Translations under genes and position numbers: made by a program
Assembly: GCA_002709695.1 (NCBI GenBank)
Contig: PAQF01000031.1
Location: forward strand, 9,172-48,712
Length of the DNA stretch: 39,541 nucleotides
Source of the DNA: Candidatus Poribacteria bacterium
GTDB lineage: Bacteria; Poribacteria; WGA-4E; UBA9662
Direction of reading: 5' to 3'
Part shown: positions 8,218-15,708 of the stretch, in pieces
How positions within the stretch are numbered: the stretch's first letter is position 1
How the letters are laid out: each line of letters opens with the position of its first letter
The notes under the pieces: generated by a model
Database searches by the model: none
Told to the model about the DNA's origin: nothing
Seen by the model: the letters and a program-made list of their open reading frames with translations, nothing else

Positions 8218-10950
8218 ATGATCGACATAGTTGTGGAGGGACAACCTCGAGCACGTATCGTTGTTTCAGAAATTGATTTGCCGGTGGAACAGCACGCGGT
8301 GACAGAACTAAATAAGTACATCCGCCAGATGAGTGGGGTGGAACTTCCTGTAGCAACAACTCCTGGCGACAACACGACCAATATCTATATTGGCCGTGCA
8401 GCTTCAACTGAAGACATCGACATGTCGGAAGAAACCTTGGGCTTCGACGGCTACATAGTCAAAACCATTGAAAAAGATATCATTTTGGCCGGGATCAAAC
8501 CTTACTCGTGCCTTTACGCAATTTATCATCTACTGACGAGATATCTTGGTTGCGGTTTCTTTGAAGATGGAGACCAAATACCACAACAGTCATCAGTGGT
8601 TGTCAGCAAATTGAACGACGTATGTAAACCACGGTTTGAGTGGAGAAACAAGTGTGTAGCTCATTTCCCTGCCTATAGCGGTCATCGATGGTACAGTGAA
8701 GAAGAGTGGAAACAGTGGTTTGACTGGCTCGTCAAGACGCGTATTAATACTTGCGAAGTGGGCTGGCTAGCACGTTACACAGGTATTGAGGCGCTCGCAG
8801 CCGCTCAGTTCGGCATAAAGATTAAGCTTACAGCCTGGCAGAAGCAGAACTTAGCGATGATGCGGCGACTCTTCGACCACGCACGGATGTGTGGCATCCG
8901 CTGCTGGCATGAGGTCACTTGGCACATGCCCTGGCTTGCTACCGAACCAGGGTCAATGCCTTATTACGATGGGGTGCAAACCTCAGAATTCTTGAGCAAG
9001 TACCAAGCATTAACTGGTAAAAAGGTACCAACTGTACCTTATGAATGGTGCGGTCTCACCTTTCAATGGTTGGACCCCAGAATTCCAGAGGTACAGAAAT
9101 TCATTACTGCTTGCGTAACAACACAGATGGAAGTACTAGGTTCAGATCACTACTATTACATAGGCATTGGTGGTGAAGGACACTTTGGCAGGGGCTCCAC
9201 TGAAGAGCTAAGTGAACTGACTGAAGCCTTGCTGTTCAAAACAATCGACGCTGTCAAAAAAGCTGACCCACAGGCAATCATACTAACTGGTCAGCCGTTT
9301 CCTTATGCGAATACTTACCAAGCACAAAGAGAAGCTATAAAGAAATCCGATGCGATTGTCGTAACTAATTTCCTAGCGATTCCACAGCGTTTGCCGGACT
9401 TTAAGCTAAATGATTACTACTGGGGGTTGCGGTGGACTAACGGAATGGTAGTTCAGTGTGGCAAGCATACGAACCCTTGGGGCGATCTGAAGGTTGCTGT
9501 AGAAAACGCGAAGACTCTTTGCAGGGACCCGAAAGCCAAAAATTGGTGGGGATTCTCAGTCGGTGGGGAGTCCAGTCATCGTGAACATCTTAAGCAAGAC
9601 CTGCTAGCGGAGATAGCTTGGAACCCAATGACGGTCGATTTGGACAATTTCATAAGGCGTTGGACAACTGGACGTTATGGTTTGGAAGCAGCTGGGCGCC
9701 TGCAATGTGTAACCAAGGCAGCTATGGATACACTATACTCATGCTATAACATGGATATGACCAATCGACCGTTGTACCGCGACTGGGCCGGAGGTTACCT
9801 TCCAGGGTTAACTCCAACCTCGATTAAGCGAACGCTGGGATATTTACCAAAACTTCGTTTCGTCTTAGAAACAATGCTTAAGGAACACGACCTACTCAAA
9901 ACGAGCCCCCTTTATCACTTCGATGTAGTTGATTACGGTCGCGTTTATCTAGGTGCACTTTTTAACGACCAACTTGCCAGAACAAGAAAGGCGTTTCGAG
10001 CTGGAGACAAAAATTCTTTTGAACGTTATGCCATGGAGGTCGAAGAGGTGATGCGTTTTATTGCCAAACTAACTTCATCCCACGATCAGTTCCGAATGAA
10101 AGTCCACGATGACCGAGCGGCAAGATTCCCAGAAATTTTACCGGGATATGCAAACCACGAGAGTAATTGGATTACCTTCACGGCGACACAGTCGCCAACA
10201 GCTTGGCGTGCAATTTTAGACTACACCGCGGAAGATTATGCCGAACTGGTGGCACACTACTTCTGGCCCCGTGTCGAGCGATATCTGAACAAAATGCGGG
10301 AGATGCTTGAGCAAGGAAAGGACATTTCGGGAGATATGGGTAGAGACTTCGTGATATCCGACTGGGCTAGTCCAAAAGGAACACTACCATGGTCCCCATA
10401 CGGCATCCCTTGTGAGCCGGAGCTTAGTACTGGAGATCTAGAGTTAGCACATAGTATCATTACCTCCGGATCAAAAAGCGGGCAATATGATTTCTATGAA
10501 GGGTCATTGATGCCACTTATCAAGGAACTATTGGTTCGTTTTCCTGTACCAGAGGATCTGGACGAAATTCTTAATGAGGTCGACCCAACTCAAAAAGCGT
10601 ATCAGGTACAGTCGATGTCTGGAAAACCAGGGGAAGTAAATCAAGGGTTCCATACACCAGAAGTAGTTGAACTTGTGGATGTACCGGAAGAACTGGGCTA
10701 CGTAATCGAAATAGAGAATTTCGGATCGGTCTATAATGTTGCCAGAGGAGAAGTAACCCGTTACAAAGTACACGTCTCCGATTGGTTGAACCTCACGCGA
10801 TTACCTGATCGGAAATCAGAGAGAGGGAACCACTTAGTCGTGGTCTATGAGTTCGAATACGATGGAAAAAGTTGGGTTCTTCACTACGATCCAGGGTCGG
10901 ATCAGACATTTTCTGGCCTGAGGATCAATGAGTTCCATGGCAGGGTATAA
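8218..10950 (+). CDS. GH89-like alpha-N-acetylglucosaminidase (NAGLU family)
   Basis: This 910-residue protein begins with an alpha/beta domain like those that precede GH20, GH67 and GH89 catalytic barrels (about residues 1-120). A TIM barrel follows, then a helical region. Two glutamates stand at positions expected for GH89 catalysis: Glu320 in GIGGEGHFG and Glu451 in VGGESSHRE, spaced 131 residues apart. The human NAGLU pair (316 and 446) is spaced 130. The segment after Glu451 (DLLAEIAWNPMTVDLDNF) matches the start of the GH89 C-terminal domain. About 200 residues beyond the usual family length lie at the C-terminus and are unassigned. No signal peptide was seen. The enzyme would cleave alpha-linked GlcNAc from glycans such as heparan-type or mucin-type chains. 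It starts 31 bases after the RraA-like gene. Confidence 0.65.
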   Translation: MIDIVVEGQPRARIVVSEIDLPVEQHAVTELNKYIRQMSGVELPVATTPGDNTTNIYIGRAASTEDIDMSEETLGFDGYIVKTIEKDIILAGIKPYSCLYAIYHLLTRYLGCGFFEDGDQIPQQSSVVVSKLNDVCKPRFEWRNKCVAHFPAYSGHRWYSEEEWKQWFDWLVKTRINTCEVGWLARYTGIEALAAAQFGIKIKLTAWQKQNLAMMRRLFDHARMCGIRCWHEVTWHMPWLATEPGSMPYYDGVQTSEFLSKYQALTGKKVPTVPYEWCGLTFQWLDPRIPEVQKFITACVTTQMEVLGSDHYYYIGIGGEGHFGRGSTEELSELTEALLFKTIDAVKKADPQAIILTGQPFPYANTYQAQREAIKKSDAIVVTNFLAIPQRLPDFKLNDYYWGLRWTNGMVVQCGKHTNPWGDLKVAVENAKTLCRDPKAKNWWGFSVGGESSHREHLKQDLLAEIAWNPMTVDLDNFIRRWTTGRYGLEAAGRLQCVTKAAMDTLYSCYNMDMTNRPLYRDWAGGYLPGLTPTSIKRTLGYLPKLRFVLETMLKEHDLLKTSPLYHFDVVDYGRVYLGALFNDQLARTRKAFRAGDKNSFERYAMEVEEVMRFIAKLTSSHDQFRMKVHDDRAARFPEILPGYANHESNWITFTATQSPTAWRAILDYTAEDYAELVAHYFWPRVERYLNKMREMLEQGKDISGDMGRDFVISDWASPKGTLPWSPYGIPCEPELSTGDLELAHSIITSGSKSGQYDFYEGSLMPLIKELLVRFPVPEDLDEILNEVDPTQKAYQVQSMSGKPGEVNQGFHTPEVVELVDVPEELGYVIEIENFGSVYNVARGEVTRYKVHVSDWLNLTRLPDRKSERGNHLVVVYEFEYDGKSWVLHYDPGSDQTFSGLRINEFHGRV

Positions 10951-11129
10951 TTTAGTGCTGTTAGGACAAATACTATGATGACAGCCAAGGATAAAATCGG
11001 GGCTATAGGAAATGTCGATAGTAACACGAGGATTGGCTAGTGGAAAATTATCATTGAAAAAGCTATTGGATCTTTGAATGCGCCTGGAATCGATAAAAAT
11101 CAACTTAATGATCAACTACTATTTAGAGA

Positions 11130-12284
11130 GTGCTCAATATGTATGCAAATGGACTGTTATCAAATTTAACAAGAATTAGACGGGCCAAATCTGGTCGAGT
11201 TTCATCATGGGACGTTACAGGCCGAAACAACGACGCTTGGAATATCCCAGCGGGTGAAACTAAGGTCTTGGCCGAACTGGAAGGGCCTGGCTGTATCAAC
11301 CATATCTGGATGACGCAACCGAATGGCTACCGTTCAGTATTGTTACAGATCTACTGGGATGGAGAAGCACATCCCAGTGTTAGCTGTCCTTTAGGGGATT
11401 TCTTTGGTTTGGGACATGAAATTGTCAATTCGTACGACTCGTTGTTGTTTTCCGCTTCCACCGCCCGCAATAATGAATTCAACCAAGGTTGTGCACTTAA
11501 CAGCTACGTGCAGATGCCCTTCAACAGGTCAGCCCGTATAGAACTGGTCAATCAAGGTTCTGAGAGTCACCGTCAATACTTCTACATCGATTACGAATTG
11601 TATGATCATTCACTGGATGATGATGTTGCCTATTTCCACGCCCAGTTTTACAGGGAAAATCCATTTGGTGGCTGGGGCCACGAGATAAAAGTCAATACAC
11701 CAGAAGCCAACATCGCTAATCTAGGACATGAAGCTTGGGAGAACAACTACCTAATTCTCCAGGCTACAGGACAAGGACATTATGTTGGTTGCAACATTTC
11801 AGTAACCAATTTCCAAGGAACTTGGTGGGGGGAAGGCGACGACATGATTTGGGTTGATGGTTATAAATGGCCGCCCGATCTGCATGGGACCGGTTCTGAA
11901 GATTATCTCAATCAAGCTTGGGGAATGCAGCCTAATGCTTTTGCTCATAATGGCTCTTCAATATACGAACACCATACCAAAGGCTACCAAACTAGTTACG
12001 TGTATCATCTGGAAAACCCGGTTCGGTTCGAAAAAGAAATCCGGGTAACCATGGAACATGGTCACGGCAACCATCTATGTAATGAAATGTCGTCTGTAGC
12101 ATATTGGTACCAGCTTGAACCTCATACACCGTTCGAGGTACTACCGGTTGAACAGAGACGTCCGGTGTTGAAAGATGAAAACGGTGACTGGGTAATTGAT
12201 CCTTCGAGCCAAACAACATCCAGCAATCTGCCGATCAACGCCGAGATGAAACAGATGAAGCAACAGTGGTTAGAAAAAAATTAG
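11130..12284 (+). CDS. GH172 (DUF2961) glycosidase
   Basis: The protein shows the DUF2961 fold used by GH172: a double jelly-roll with blocks GPGCINHIWM, the Trp-rich NFQGTWWGEGDDMIWVDG, and HGTGSEDYLNQAWG. Glu257 in GSED and Glu280 in SIYEHH are the likely catalytic pair; known GH172 enzymes use two glutamates about 21 residues apart. Characterised members act on difructose dianhydride I (alpha-fructofuranosidase) or D-arabinofuranosides. The GH32 gene in the same block makes a fructan-related role attractive, but this is inference. There is no signal peptide. The GTG start at 11130 has only a weak ribosome binding site; ATG 11139 is a good alternative. Confidence 0.85.
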   Translation: MLNMYANGLLSNLTRIRRAKSGRVSSWDVTGRNNDAWNIPAGETKVLAELEGPGCINHIWMTQPNGYRSVLLQIYWDGEAHPSVSCPLGDFFGLGHEIVNSYDSLLFSASTARNNEFNQGCALNSYVQMPFNRSARIELVNQGSESHRQYFYIDYELYDHSLDDDVAYFHAQFYRENPFGGWGHEIKVNTPEANIANLGHEAWENNYLILQATGQGHYVGCNISVTNFQGTWWGEGDDMIWVDGYKWPPDLHGTGSEDYLNQAWGMQPNAFAHNGSSIYEHHTKGYQTSYVYHLENPVRFEKEIRVTMEHGHGNHLCNEMSSVAYWYQLEPHTPFEVLPVEQRRPVLKDENGDWVIDPSSQTTSSNLPINAEMKQMKQQWLEKN

Positions 12285-12449
12285 TACGACACGGAGTTTA
12301 AGTTGTAAGGAAACGCCAGAATAAATATAAAATCCGGTTTCGGGGTGATTCAAAAATTGGCAGTGTGAAGCAGGATGGACATGCAAGCGAATCCCGAAGT
12401 TAGTTCTACAGTCGTGGCGAATCAGAGACAGGTTAGTGATTAAAAAAAC

Positions 12450-13481
12450 ATGATCCTAATAACAGTAATTTTCTGTTTTCTTCTTGGTTGTGATAAGGAG
12501 GATCAACCAATTGACATAGATCGAGAGATCTACTGGCCAAAGGATGGCACCATCATGCGGCTGATTCCTGCTGGCACTTTTAAAATGGGTGATAATGATC
12601 TTTACCCCGAAGCCAAGGTAGAATTAGAAGGTCAAAGTGGCGACAATCCGCCACGTCCGGTGCACACCGTTGAACTTGATGCTTTCTATATGGACATTCA
12701 TGAAGTCACTGTAGAAAAATACAAGAGATTTGCCAATGAAACAGGACATATCTTTCGGATATCAGGCCAAGGCACCGAATTGTCTGAATTAGCTCCTACT
12801 GATCAGCATCCAGCCATTTATGTTTCTTGGTATGATGCTAAGGCTTACGCCAAATGGGCAGGTAAGCGGTTGCCTACTGAAGCCGAATGGGAATACGCTG
12901 CGCGCGGGGGGTTAGTTGGTAAGAGATACCCATGGGGACACGATCCACTAGATGGAACACAGGCCAACTTTGCCGATAAGAACGTACATCCTGTTTATGA
13001 GTATCTCGGTTATAACTTGGTATCTTTGTATAGTCAGGCCGTATTACGGAGAACTGACATAGCAGATGCTGAGAGGGAACTTCTCCTAAAACTGTTAAAC
13101 AGCCCTGACGGTATAGACGCCGTTTTACGGAATACTGATTTGTTCCGCGCAACTGGCAAAGATATTTTCCGTATTTTATACGTAGACGATGGCCATTCAA
13201 TCCTAGCCCCTGTAGCGAGTTATCCTTCCAATGGTTACGGGCTTTACGATATGGCTGGGAATGCTGCAGAATGGACTGCTGATTGGTATAGTCGTGGTTA
13301 TTATGCCCGTTCACCGAAAAAAAATCCGAAGGGCCCCAAAAACGGCACCTATAAGGTAATGCGGGGTGGAGGTTACCTTAGAAATGCAATTGAACAACAC
13401 GTAGCTCGGCGCGACATGCGCCGGCCGGAAACCGATTTTAGTTATGTCATTAGTTTTCGCTGCGTTGCAGATGTACCATAG
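12450..13481 (+). CDS. SUMF1-fold lipoprotein with an insertion
   Basis: The N-terminus is a short lipoprotein signal ending in LLGC (Cys14), though it lacks the usual positive n-region; an in-frame stop 9 bases upstream rules out a longer form. The rest is a formylglycine-generating-enzyme (SUMF1) fold: IPAGTFKMGD, TVEKYKRFA, VSWYDAKAYAKWAG, LPTEAEWEYAARGG, YGLYDMAGNAAEW and a C-terminal FRCVAD. The paired catalytic cysteines of true FGE are absent, so it is probably not a sulfatase activator but a binding or structural protein at the membrane surface. Compared with the paralogue at 25780, about 60 extra residues (roughly 178-251, helix-rich) are inserted before APVASYPSNGYG. Function unknown. 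Confidence 0.82.
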   Translation: MILITVIFCFLLGCDKEDQPIDIDREIYWPKDGTIMRLIPAGTFKMGDNDLYPEAKVELEGQSGDNPPRPVHTVELDAFYMDIHEVTVEKYKRFANETGHIFRISGQGTELSELAPTDQHPAIYVSWYDAKAYAKWAGKRLPTEAEWEYAARGGLVGKRYPWGHDPLDGTQANFADKNVHPVYEYLGYNLVSLYSQAVLRRTDIADAERELLLKLLNSPDGIDAVLRNTDLFRATGKDIFRILYVDDGHSILAPVASYPSNGYGLYDMAGNAAEWTADWYSRGYYARSPKKNPKGPKNGTYKVMRGGGYLRNAIEQHVARRDMRRPETDFSYVISFRCVADVP

Positions 13482-13543
13482 TAAATCTACTTCGAAGTTT
13501 GATGAATACTATTAGCTGAGCACCCTACAGGAGGTTACCAATC

Positions 13544-14794
13544 CTAGAAATTGTATTTCAATGAAATTTGAACATGAGAGAAACTTTCCAGATCGTTAAA
13601 TCGATCTTCAAGTTCGTTTTCATTGCCAAAAAACTGAGTAAAACCAAAGTTAACAGCGAGGTTCTTACCAAGCGAATAGTCCATTTTTCCATCCAGCATA
13701 AAACTATTCATCTCAAGATTATAAAACGTATAACTGCTTAGTTCCAAGGCGTTATCCATAAATGTTCGTGACAATAAAATTAGAAGTCCTCGGTCAGCAA
13801 TGATAGCGAAGGGCATACCCATCATTGTAGTTTTATTGACTTTTGCCCCATCCATTTTTAATGTTTGGCTTCCAAGAAACTGACTTGAGACAATTATCTC
13901 AAAAGGCACTGTAAACTCTGCTTGGAATGCGTATTGGCTGTATTCTGCTTCAGACTCCAATAGTATTGGTTGGGTGTAATCCCCACTTAAATCATTTCTT
14001 GTTTTAAAGTAAGCTATCTCACCACGAAAAGTTATGCCATGGTAGAAAGTGACTCCATCCAGCCCAAGCACCTGAGTCTTTCTGTAACCAAAGTAAGGAA
14101 TAACGGAAAAATCTTGGTCTAAATCATAGACGGCTAGCGAAAAAGTTCGATCTCTAGCTATCAAACCGCTAAGAGATAAATCACTGTTTTTTAGGTTGAC
14201 CTGCCACTTCCCTCCAAACTCAAATGGGTTTTCAACTTTCGCTACATGGTCTCTCGGATCCAAAAATTCTGTAAATTGTGAAAGGGGAAAATCAGGTTCG
14301 TCAAAAGGAATGCGATTACCAGTGTGCTGAGGAATAACAACTGCTTCAAAATTCCATCGATCGGAATAATATTTAAGATTAGCTGACAGCACACCAATTT
14401 TTCGCTGCGAACCGGGTTGGAAGATATAATAATAATCGTAAGGATTCAAATTGTCAGTTGGATTGTTCCCATCAACTTCACCCCAAGCATGAATCTGTTT
14501 GCCCAGCTTGAATTCTCCCCAACTCGGATACCAAGCTAAATAGGCTTCCCGAACGTCCACTTTTGTCTCATTACCGGCCCAGCGGTATTCCAAGGCTGTA
14601 TTTGTTATTATGTCTACATTCCCTTTGGAAAACCCTAGTTGATATTCTACCAGCCTGAATGGCAAAGATATTTCTTCCTGATCCAATATACCAATCAGTT
14701 TATAAAGTTGGAAGTGGCCAGAATGGTTTATTTGTCCGAATATTGGGTTAATAAACATTAACTGTGCCAACAAAAGCAGACGTAAATTTCTCAA
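13544..14794 (-). CDS. DUF1302-like outer-membrane beta-barrel protein
   Basis: The 416-residue protein starts with a signal peptide (about residues 1-20, ending near IFGQ) and is then made of alternating hydrophobic beta strands, ending in a terminal Phe (SLKYNF), the usual mark for Bam-mediated outer-membrane insertion. The segment FKLGKQIHAWGEVDGNNPTDNLNP resembles the conserved block of DUF1302 proteins (split here: GKQIHAWGEVDG and DNLNPYDYYY). DUF1302 barrels typically occur next to RND exporters and LolA-like or DUF1329 proteins, exactly as here. It is the last gene of a minus-strand series with the LolA-like gene 160 bases upstream. It probably forms the outer-membrane step of lipid export, which is inference. 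Confidence 0.78.
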   Translation of the reverse strand: MRNLRLLLLAQLMFINPIFGQINHSGHFQLYKLIGILDQEEISLPFRLVEYQLGFSKGNVDIITNTALEYRWAGNETKVDVREAYLAWYPSWGEFKLGKQIHAWGEVDGNNPTDNLNPYDYYYIFQPGSQRKIGVLSANLKYYSDRWNFEAVVIPQHTGNRIPFDEPDFPLSQFTEFLDPRDHVAKVENPFEFGGKWQVNLKNSDLSLSGLIARDRTFSLAVYDLDQDFSVIPYFGYRKTQVLGLDGVTFYHGITFRGEIAYFKTRNDLSGDYTQPILLESEAEYSQYAFQAEFTVPFEIIVSSQFLGSQTLKMDGAKVNKTTMMGMPFAIIADRGLLILLSRTFMDNALELSSYTFYNLEMNSFMLDGKMDYSLGKNLAVNFGFTQFFGNENELEDRFNDLESFSHVQISLKYNF

Positions 14795-14954
14795 AAATCA
14801 TGCTCCAATTGCAACGAATACCGTTTTAAACCGAGCGAGCTCTTTCTTAAAATTAGATACAATATGACTTATTTTGAAGATAATTATACTTTGCGCTCTG
14901 CACATGCAACCGTATGCTCTTTTCATTTCGATAAAAGATAGCATTATGAGGATT

Positions 14955-15692
14955 TCAATTTCTAGGTAGTCTCTTCAAATTCTTTTCGTGGAATAATTTT
15001 TCGTCAACACCCGTATCCACTTGGATGTGATTAAACTGAATGTTAGTAGTATGGTTTTTTTGTACATCTTTGACTGAGATTTGCTTAATTACATAATAGT
15101 TCTGTATCTTTTTAAAAACAAAAGATTTCACTTTTTTAAGCTTACCGTGTTTATCATAGGATTCCTCTTTGAATGGTACCAGACTTTCTTTGATTATCCA
15201 GTTCACATGATGTGAGTAGTCGGACTTAGCTTTAGGTTTAGGACTGATTTTCAAGACATAGCAATTATGATCATTAACAACTTCATCTTTGAGATATTTA
15301 TAATCGTTTTCGCTAAGGTTGCGGTTTGTGAGATCCTCGTAAGTTAGGTCAGAACCCATGAAGGAATTGCCTCTTTTTGTTGAGGCGATACGCCGGACCT
15401 TTTTAAAGGCTGGAAGCCACATCCGAATTTCACTTTCCTGATTATCATGCTCAATTTTTAAGAACGCTACACCTTTATCATCTTTTGGTTCCACAAACCA
15501 TATGATTTGCTTTTTGTTGTCATCAATAGATCTCAGTTTCATCACACTCGTTCGGGTTTTCCCTTTTGAATTCGCCAATACCATAATTGCTGTACTCGAG
15601 ATATCTTTAGGTTGTAGTCTCTCACCAACCCTCTCCGCGATTTCGAGTCCTGTTTGGGTAAAGAGCAACAATGATAGTATTAGTTCCGTCAT
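14955..15692 (-). CDS. LolA-like outer-membrane lipoprotein-sorting family protein
   Basis: The protein has a short hydrophobic N-terminus likely to be a signal peptide and a LolA-like beta fold. The family motif RMWLPAFKKVRRIAS followed by GNSFMGSDLTYEDL is clear (about residues 89-122). Proteins of this family bind hydrophobic molecules in the periplasm and are regularly encoded beside MMPL/RND exporters. Here the gene begins 16 bases after the RND gene stop, so the two are almost certainly co-transcribed. A periplasmic carrier role between the exporter and the outer-membrane barrel is inferred. It is not LolA itself: length and motif differ. Confidence 0.88.
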   Translation of the reverse strand: MTELILSLLLFTQTGLEIAERVGERLQPKDISSTAIMVLANSKGKTRTSVMKLRSIDDNKKQIIWFVEPKDDKGVAFLKIEHDNQESEIRMWLPAFKKVRRIASTKRGNSFMGSDLTYEDLTNRNLSENDYKYLKDEVVNDHNCYVLKISPKPKAKSDYSHHVNWIIKESLVPFKEESYDKHGKLKKVKSFVFKKIQNYYVIKQISVKDVQKNHTTNIQFNHIQVDTGVDEKLFHEKNLKRLPRN

Positions 15693-15708
15693 TATGAATT
15701 TCCTTCAA

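Noticed and set aside
12347-12360. 14-base stretch GATTCAAAAATTGG also found near 38760
   Set aside because: Chance level, with no further similarity on either side.
12450-13481. True formylglycine-generating enzyme for sulfatases
   Set aside because: The catalytic cysteine pair is absent and no sulfatase gene is in the window.
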